Source: Macrolepiota albuminosa (lineage: Eukaryota > Basidiomycota > Agaricomycetes > Agaricales > Agaricaceae). From it: 64,000 bases of DNA. The notes beneath the pieces were generated by a model. It was given only the letters and a program-made list of their open reading frames with translations, was not told where the DNA came from and made no database searches. Numbering within the stretch: the stretch's first letter is position 1; every line of letters starts with the position of its first letter. Below, piece after piece: positions 57,667 through 64,000 of the stretch. The stretch covers positions 682,001-746,000 of the forward strand of contig JAMWFC010000060.1 of NCBI GenBank assembly GCA_027475525.1, written 5' to 3'. A program made the position numbers and the translations under genes.

Positions 57667-59425
57667 ATGGCACTTATGCACATATCGATTCCAACCCTTC
57701 CAGCCCCGCCGTCATGGTTTCCTGGGCATATGATGAAGTTTACACGAATGCTGCCTGCACTTCTTACCAGGACAGATGTCGTCCTTGAGATCAGGGACTC
57801 GCGCCTCCCGCTGACCAGTATCAATAGAACCCTCGAAGGTATGCCTGAATACTTCCTGCGTGCCCTTCGGGCTCGGAATTATAATCACATATCACGCCGA
57901 ACTCGGCCTCGGTGGGAGTCTCCTGCGTTCATGTCCTCAGGGCTGTGTTTCGTCATATGATGACCTTCTTCGACGAATCTCTTGTTTACGACCCTTACGT
58001 ATTCACCTCCAGGTGCACTGCAAAAATGGCGACGAGAGCGAGGCTGGGATCCAAATAATCCTACTCGTCGCATTATGAAGACTGGAGCGTGCGAGCGTAT
58101 CATCGTGCTAAATAAGCGAGACCTAGTCCCAGAATGGGGAATGGAGGTAAGACTTCTGGCCGTATGACTGCGAGGTAAAATTTGAGTGCTCCTGGGCTCA
58201 GCCATTTCGCAATGCCATGGCGAAAAAGTTCCCTGGTCAAGAAATGATATTCGCTTCTTGGCAACGGCCGCGGGATATTCGCAATCTCTCTGAGCTTTTA
58301 GTAAGTATGTTGCTCTCGTGCTTCCTACTCAGATAACGAGGATGCATCCGTGTACTAATAATCCTCTTGCAGACATAGCTCGCAAGCATCCACACGCCAT
58401 GGAACTCAATGTCCTAGTCATTGGAATGCCTAATGTGGGTAAATCAACCCTACTGAACGCCTTAAGAAATATGGGCATCAAAGGCCGTACGATCCGAATA
58501 TGTTTCGAGTCCTAGATCATTCATTTGAACACTTGTGGTATTAGGTACACCGAAAGCTTTTCAGACTGGTGCCCAACCTGGCCTAACTCAGGCTCTTTCC
58601 ACGCGGCTGAAAGTTTCATTGGAACCGCTTGTGTATGCATTTGATACACCCGGTGTTATGTTGCCTTATCTGGGACGTGGTGAGGAAGGTGCCGAGAGAG
58701 GGGTTAAACTCGCTCTGATAGGTACGTAATATCCACTCAGCCTCATATTCCACTCCGCTTTTTTGGTTCAGAGTCTGATCAAGAGTTTTTTTTACCTTCG
58801 CCTCACGTAGCGGGAATTAAAGAAGGCCTATACGACATGGAAACACTCGCGTCTTATTTGCTGTATAGACTTAACGTCTTGAATCCAATCTGTATGGTTC
58901 TATTACTTCGCTCCAGTCTAAATATTGTTGACTGATCGATCTCGCATGTACATAGCTCCGGCCTATCTTCAACTCCTTTCGAAGGGTGCTGTGCCGACTG
59001 TCGACCTACAAGAGTTTCTTGAGCAGCTTGCACAGCGTATGGGAATGATAATGCGTGGTGCTGAACTCGACACCGCCCGTGCTGCGGCCTACTTTGTCCG
59101 ATGGTGGCGAGAAGAGGGCGGCTTGATTGCTGCTGCTTCATCGCCCCTCCAATTCACCGAAAATTCGGGCTCCGACATATGTCATCCACCATTGCAGGGC
59201 TGGGGATTCGATTTTCAGTGGCAATTAGGCGCAGAAGATCGATTCGTGACTAAAGAAGAGGAAGCGAGTTTCATTCAAGCCAGAATGGAGAATTGTATTG
59301 ACGACTACCTCGTTGCCATCGAACGCGAGGATAACGAAGAACTAAACGTCAGTCCCACGCAAATTAAGAAACAACAAGTGAAAGAGGAAAAATTAAGACG
59401 GAAACAGAGACAACTGAAGCGGTGA
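57667..59425 (+). CDS. MTG1: Mitochondrial GTPase 1 (circularly permuted YlqF/MTG1 type)
   Basis: Mitoribosome assembly GTPase. Starts MALMHISIPTLPAPPSWFPG, then HMMKFTRMLPALLTRTDVVL and EIRDSRLPLTS. The G motifs come in permuted order, as the family requires: G4 IIVLNKRDLVPEWGME first, then IFASWQRPRDI, then G1 VLVIGMPNVGKSTLLNAL, and G3 YAFDTPGVMLPYLG. Later exons give AGIKEGLYDMETLASYLLYR and LNP, then PAYLQLLSKGAVPTVDLQEF, and the C-terminal domain ARAAAYFVRWWREEGG ending in a basic coiled tail KEEKLRRKQRQLKR at 59425. About seven introns. The 77-bp duplication 59356-59509 begins in the last codons but the stop lies in the first copy, so the protein is intact. Confidence 0.92.
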
Positions 59426-59509
59426 TCATATTCACGCAAATTAAGAAACAACAAGTGAAAGAGGAAAAATTAAGACGGAAACAGAGACAACTGAAGCGGT
59501 GATCATATT
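59356..59509. repeat. Perfect 77-bp tandem duplication 17 of 22, at the MTG1 3' end
   Basis: Copies 59356-59432 and 59433-59509 are identical; the unit contains the last codons and stop of MTG1. Confidence 0.95.
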
Positions 59510-60309
59510 TCCGCCTGTTAATCCGGCGATTACCGTCCAACCAACCAACGGTGTACATACTATTGTATTTGACGAATGGCACGGCTTTTGATCACATTAT
59601 GTGTCTTTCGGTCGTTGTTTACCCTCTGATAGCAGTCCCTTTCGAACAAGAATGGTCTATCATATTTAAGACCTTGAACTTCAGTGGAAACAAGGCCTTG
59701 ATTATCTACTCAGAGCTTAAAGACGAGCGCCACACTTGTGGCTGAGTACGTTTGGTATCCTGGCTCTCTTCTAAACTCGCCTCCTCAGGGAGAGATTTAT
59801 GCTCTCTTTGTGTCGATTCATTCCATCCATTCCAAATACAGTACTGATCCATTTCAGATCTTGATGGGTTAAGGTCCATCGAAGGCGTCGTGTGGCCTCG
59901 ATGTCTTACCCCTTTCCTATTTCATTTCCCATTCCTTTGTGTTTCAAAAATGAATTGCGTGACTCAGAACTGTTTGAGCACTTTCCGCTGTTGGCGGCAC
60001 GATTTCCTCAGCATCTTAGATGTTATGTTTTGACCAAATATGCTACAATTTGAGCGCAGCCGAGATCATCATGGGTCCTCTCACGCAGGCTTGAACTATT
60101 AACAGACAGATTGGATCGCGAGGAAATTCCCTCGCGAAGGTGGGACTGAGGTCATCACTATTCATTCAACACATAAGCATCCGTGATGATATATATTTCT
60201 TCCTTAAAAATAGTTCAGAGTTATCATGTGCCATTTCTGTGAAATCACATATTTGTTTATTTGGCTACAATACAAAGAACCCAAAAAAGCAAACCGCTTT
60301 GCTTGCAAA
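59510..60309. other. Intergenic, no gene seen
   Basis: Between MTG1 and the tRNA. No supported feature. Confidence 0.5.
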
Positions 60310-60389
60310 TGACCGAGACAGGGGTCGAACCTGCAATCTCCTGATCACATTTATCGTAGTCAGACGCGATGCCATTTCGCCACACGGCC
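60310..60389 (-). tRNA. tRNA-Arg(ACG) with 8-nt intron
   Basis: On the minus strand the 80-nt sequence starts ggccgtgtggcgaaatggca and ends ggttcgacccctgtctcggt plus discriminator region. The cloverleaf: 7-bp acceptor with one G-T pair and one T-T mismatch, D stem gcg/cgc, anticodon stem tctga/tcagg, T stem gcagg/cctgt. The anticodon loop is ctacga + taaatgtg + a: with the 8-nt intron removed at the canonical 37/38 site the loop is ctacgaa, anticodon ACG (read as ICG, Arg). The A box (tggcgaaatgg) and B box (ggttcgacccc) are good Pol III promoters. Confidence 0.83.
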
Positions 60390-60643
60390 GTGGTAAGTCC
60401 TACGAAAAGACTGGACCATGATCGAACAGGAATATCATTAGACTGATGCTCTAGCCCGGAAGCCTTGAAACTATTCGATCAGCGTGAGTGGCGTAACGAG
60501 CTCAATGTGGTACCATGGTACAGTGAGGGGTGCATAGATATTTCTTTTAAATTTGGTGCTCTGACACAGGGAAACCGAGCACACAGTCGAGTCTTTGAAC
60601 AGTTACCGGATTGGAACCCTTGGTTAGCTGCTGTGTAGTCCAA

Positions 60644-60797
60644 CGGTGATTTGCATACCTCTCGACCTTTGGAAGTCCATAGACAAATATTGTTATAGCT
60701 GGCGGCTAGAACTTTTAGATCGGTGATTTGCATACCTCTCGACCTTTGGAAGTCCATAGACAAATATTGTTATAGCTGGCGGCTAGAACTTTTAGAT
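60644..60797. repeat. Perfect 77-bp tandem duplication 18 of 22
   Basis: Copies 60644-60720 and 60721-60797 are identical. Confidence 0.95.
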
Positions 60798-61062
60798 TGC
60801 CTCTGTGACGAGGACGTCGTTGCGTCCTCAATCATGTCACGTGTAAAATTCAGGATCTCGTCCTCTTGCTGCGCTATACAGATCCCTATAAGACTAATGC
60901 AACAGCCGTCATCTAGGTCAACGGTGTCTATGTCACGTATACAGCCATACACCTACAAATTCGCGCCTGGCAGCCTTCATGGAACATTGCAAAATTTGTA
61001 AACAAAGCGAGTATAACTATAACAGGGCTCCTTTCCAAACGGACACCGCACATAAAGGGAAC

Positions 61063-61216
61063 AAACGGTTACTTTGACACAATGGAAGGGACGAAACGCG
61101 TTCAGAGCGGACGAGTGTGCACATCATGTTCGATTCTTAAAACGGTTACTTTGACACAATGGAAGGGACGAAACGCGTTCAGAGCGGACGAGTGTGCACA
61201 TCATGTTCGATTCTTA
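61063..61216. repeat. Perfect 77-bp tandem duplication 19 of 22
   Basis: Copies 61063-61139 and 61140-61216 are identical. Confidence 0.95.
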
Positions 61217-61376
61217 TTTGACTGGAGGTCCTCAGAACCCATTCGATCAACCCGACAAGTCCACGCAGGGTCTAATGACCGCCGTTCTAGGATTCAAAGC
61301 GGCGGAACCATCATATCATGGCTCACGCCCGGCCCAAATACCTCGACGTGTCTCTGACCCATTGTGATTTCCGGCA

Positions 61377-61530
61377 GCGTGGCGCGTTACCATCTTGCAT
61401 CCGAGCGCACATCTATCTTTCGGACGAGCCTCGCAATTTCTTCTACGGGCATCGCGTGGCGCGTTACCATCTTGCATCCGAGCGCACATCTATCTTTCGG
61501 ACGAGCCTCGCAATTTCTTCTACGGGCATC
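61377..61530. repeat. Perfect 77-bp tandem duplication 20 of 22
   Basis: Copies 61377-61453 and 61454-61530 are identical. Confidence 0.95.
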
Positions 61531-62271
61531 ATATCGATGATACAATGACCTAATATGCGAGGCCTTGGAATTAGCGCAAATTCTGACTATCACAGAGTTT
61601 TTTTTTTTTGACTCGGACGCCACTCCAGCTAGCCACGTCTGTGGGCGAACGACACGCGAGGCTTGGGCACGGCCACCCGGCGCCACAGCTGTCGTCTTTG
61701 CATTGTTGACGCTTTTTTCTGTGAGTTTTGTGTATCGACAAGACACTCAAGGGCAAATTACAGGCGTTGTGGAGATATTTTGCCGTCCAAAATGCATCAG
61801 CTGGACGGTTCCCTACCTCGTGTATTGGTATCTGCCTTGTGTCGGTCCTCTTCAGTGCGCTTATTATTACGACCCTTGGGGGGTTGTTCTGCCGCCGATT
61901 ATATACGTCTTTGATATCAAATGGTGTTTCTCTCTTCACTGTCCATAGATCACTGTCATTATCGCGCTGTTCGCGACCGGTTCGTGAATTGACATAATGA
62001 TTCCCATGTTACAGTCATAATCACAACGTATATTTTCTACTACAACGAGGGGCAAGACATACAATATAAAAATACGATAAAGTACACATGAAACAAATTC
62101 CGCAGGGAAAGCCGGAACGCCACAGCGACAGGATCAATGAAGATAAAAAGCGTATCATATAAAAAGCATAAAGGAGGCATCCGTGAATGTCCCATATCAT
62201 TATGATACATTCATCTTACAACACATCCTCACAAAATTGAATTCTCCAAAACGACTCGCCATACCGTGTCC

Positions 62272-64000
62272 CTAGGCACCCACCCGCGCCGTCGCCACCT
62301 GGTTCTCAATGTCGCTAGGCGGCAGCGGTGCGCCCCTAATATTGAAGCCGCGGAGGAACGCCGGCCGCAAGTTCAATATTCCTCCACCGCTGCCGTTCTC
62401 AGACACTGGCGTAGTGATATTGTTAGTTGCCGCGGCCGCAGCAGCTTCCTCTGCAGCGGCAGCTTCCCTGCGTAGTCTCTCTTGCGTTGGTGGTGGTTGA
62501 GTAGTTATTCGAAGAAGAGAGGTGTACGCTAGACATCGAATTGAGTCAATATCCTCCTTGATGGCAAGAGGTTGTGAGTAGTTATTCGAAGAAGAGAGGT
62601 GTACGCTAGACATCGAATTGAGTCAATATCCTCCTTGATGGCAAGAGGTTGAAGGGACAACTCACGTTGCCGACACACAGGGCAGAACCATCCCTTTGCC
62701 TTCCTCTTTCTACGCGCATTAGCCCCAGGTGCGGCAGACGCTGCTGCGGGGGTAGGCGGTAGAACCATCCCTTTGCCTTCCTCTTTCTACGCGCATTAGC
62801 CCCAGGTGCGGCAGACGCTGCTGCGGGGGTAGGCGGTATAGCAGCAGCAGGAGAAGCAGAACAGGGCTGGCATCACCTTCGGCCGTCAATGCAGTGGGAC
62901 TGCCGTTGTTGGCAATAGATCCGCCACAGGCTCCGCTTCGCCCTCCGTAGCCTGTGTGATGGTTCCACCTGCACCGAACTCAACCATGTTCAGCGCACAT
63001 TCCTTACACGCGACCAGGTGACGACACGGAAGAAGCACAACCTCACGCGGGGACGAGAGACACAAAAGACACTCTGACTGCATTTCATCCTCCGTTCCTG
63101 CGGGTAATGGCATAGCGTTTACATCAGACGGCGTCACGGGTGGGGGGTATGTATGGTCCGAGGTATGCGTAGGCGCATGTGGTGTCGTCGAAGACGAGGT
63201 CAGACCGTATATCTCATGCAGATGGAAAGTATGTGGTCCAATCTTGAATTGGATTGGTCCAGTTATATTTATAGAACACGGAACTGGACTTACCGTTGCC
63301 TCCCTTTTGGCGACCTTGACAACCCACGGTCGGGTATCTTCATCTCCGGTTTCGTTCTCCGGCCGCGCTCCAAAACGAATGACGTGAAGGTATGTCAATT
63401 GTTCGTTGGTAGATGCGAGCTCTGTGCCCTGGGCATCGAGTGCGGCCAGCCTAATAGTCACACGAACACCTTCCAAAGTTTCGTCTTTTCCTTTGTCATC
63501 CGTCGCTGAAGTCGGATCTGGATCAAGGACCCTTAGAGCAGGTCCGGAAACACTGTGGTTTTGATTGTGCTTGCGGAAGGGGTTGTGGGTGGTGAATCGC
63601 CGACGGGGATGAGTCCGAGTTGGTGATGAACTGGTATGAGTAGCTGTGGAATGATCACCTGTTGATGATGGTTCACCAGTAGAGGCACTGGTTGGTGTGT
63701 ACTCGAACCGGCCCAATTCGAGCAAAGCACCTTGTTCTAATTTTAAGAATTTCCCAAAACCACCGTCAACAACGGTTTCAAATACAAGGAACTTGGATAG
63801 ACCAGACGAAGATGCTGTCGTGGGCGCGTCGGGATGATCCTTGGGCAGCAATACATGTACATATATGCCACATCTGGGTGCGTCACAGTCAAACTCGAAC
63901 TCAAGTCCGTGATGGTGATGATCTGGAGTGGAATCCTCAGATGTCAGCGGTGAGAGACGTAGCGTTGGACGTTTAAGATTGACGAGGGCCTGGAGAGTAG
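62272..64000 (-). CDS. MGRN1/RNF157-like RING E3 ubiquitin ligase (5' end outside window)
   Basis: From the right edge the coding strand reads LQALVNLKRPTLRLSPLTSE, then EFEFDCDAPRCGIYVHV and LLPKDHPDAP, FLVFETVVDGGFGKFLKLEQ, a Ser/Thr/His-rich insert, RVTIRLAALDAQGTEL, PIQFKIGPHTFHLHEIYGL. The RING follows: ECLLCLSSPREVVLLPCRHL with VACKECALNM, then a long Ala/Pro-rich insertion, and the last zinc pair GWFCPVCRQ. This is the C3HC4 RING plus upstream beta domain of the Mahogunin/LOG2 family, which ubiquitinates membrane-traffic cargo. After CRQ an intron leads to PYTSLLRITTQPPPTQERLR, an Ala-rich helix and the end at 62272. Two duplications (62498-62651, 62684-62837) break the given frame; both vanish if one copy is removed. 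Confidence 0.82.
62498..62651. repeat. Perfect 77-bp tandem duplication 21 of 22, in the RING gene
   Basis: Copies 62498-62574 and 62575-62651 are identical; the unit covers an intron/exon border. Confidence 0.95.
62684..62837. repeat. Perfect 77-bp tandem duplication 22 of 22, in the RING gene
   Basis: Copies 62684-62760 and 62761-62837 are identical; the unit lies in the Ala/Pro-rich insertion between the RING halves. Confidence 0.95.

Larger units (their letters stand above)
60390..62271. other. Intergenic, fragmented by three duplications
   Basis: Holds 77-bp duplications at 60644, 61063 and 61377. A minus frame at 60770-60952 (YGCIRDIDTVDLDDGCCISL) and a plus frame at 61728-61997 with one hydrophobic segment (CIGICLVSVLFSALIITTLG) look partly coding, but neither joins to a recognisable gene. 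Confidence 0.35.

Noticed and set aside
1..64000. CRISPR arrays, bacterial operons or terminators
   Set aside because: The window is eukaryotic; the direct repeats are tandem pairs without spacers.

Overview
This is a piece of a basidiomycete fungal nuclear genome, most likely an agaricomycete mushroom. The evidence is the dense array of short (about 45-65 nt) GT-AG introns, divergent intron-containing H2A/H2B genes, Zn2Cys6 and Gin4-type regulators, and several families typical of Agaricomycetes: a membrane WD40 protein, a TxGVGKS GTPase, a Ser-rich single-pass glycoprotein and a RING E3. I cannot name the species. Functions are read from motifs without database searches. Exon boundaries were inferred by eye.

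Layout. 1-2.8 kb: 3' part of a membrane WD40 protein (-). 4.4-8.0 kb: a long protein with a C-terminal UBE3D-like (HECT_2) domain (+). 8.5-9.7 kb: dienelactone hydrolase (-). 10.8-12.0 kb: P-loop GTPase (+). 12.8-13.5 and 22.6-23.3 kb: two related LTR-like repeats. 14.4 kb: secreted protein. 15.9-17.2 kb: homoserine dehydrogenase. 19.9-21.0 kb: acetoacetate-decarboxylase-like gene, apparently damaged. 23.5-24.3 kb: WrbA-type quinone oxidoreductase. 24.6-26.0 kb: divergent H2B/H2A. 26.8-29.0 kb: cystathionine gamma-synthase-like enzyme. 29.1-30.25 kb: pieces resembling an RNA-virus polymerase and a DExH helicase, in opposite orientations. 30.6-32.6 kb: Sds23-like CBS protein. 32.7-34.2 kb: N-terminal half of a Vps3/TGFBRAP1-like protein. 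34.6-38.2 kb: AT-rich, CpG-free, decayed Ty3/gypsy DNA. 38.9-40.6 kb: membrane glycoprotein. 42.1-44.4 kb: Zn2Cys6 regulator. 46.7-49.1 kb: mitochondrial PPR-like protein, divergent from a Gin4/Hsl1-type kinase (49.3-52.65 kb). 53.6-54.3 kb: conserved unknown. 57.7-59.4 kb: Mtg1 mitochondrial GTPase. 60.3 kb: tRNA-Arg(ACG) with an intron. 62.3 kb to the end: RING E3, 5' end outside the window.

Two results stand out. First, there are 22 perfect tandem duplications scattered over the window, every one with a period of exactly 77 bp. They cut through conserved genes, including histone H2B, and most look like unmerged k=77 overlaps from a de Bruijn assembly rather than biology. Gene models crossing them must be read with one copy removed. 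Second, 29.1-30.25 kb looks like an endogenised RNA-virus relic (RdRp motifs B and C on +, SF2 helicase motifs on -). Nearby, a 2.87-kb retroelement relic contains no CpG at all, which points to cytosine methylation and deamination of transposons in this organism.
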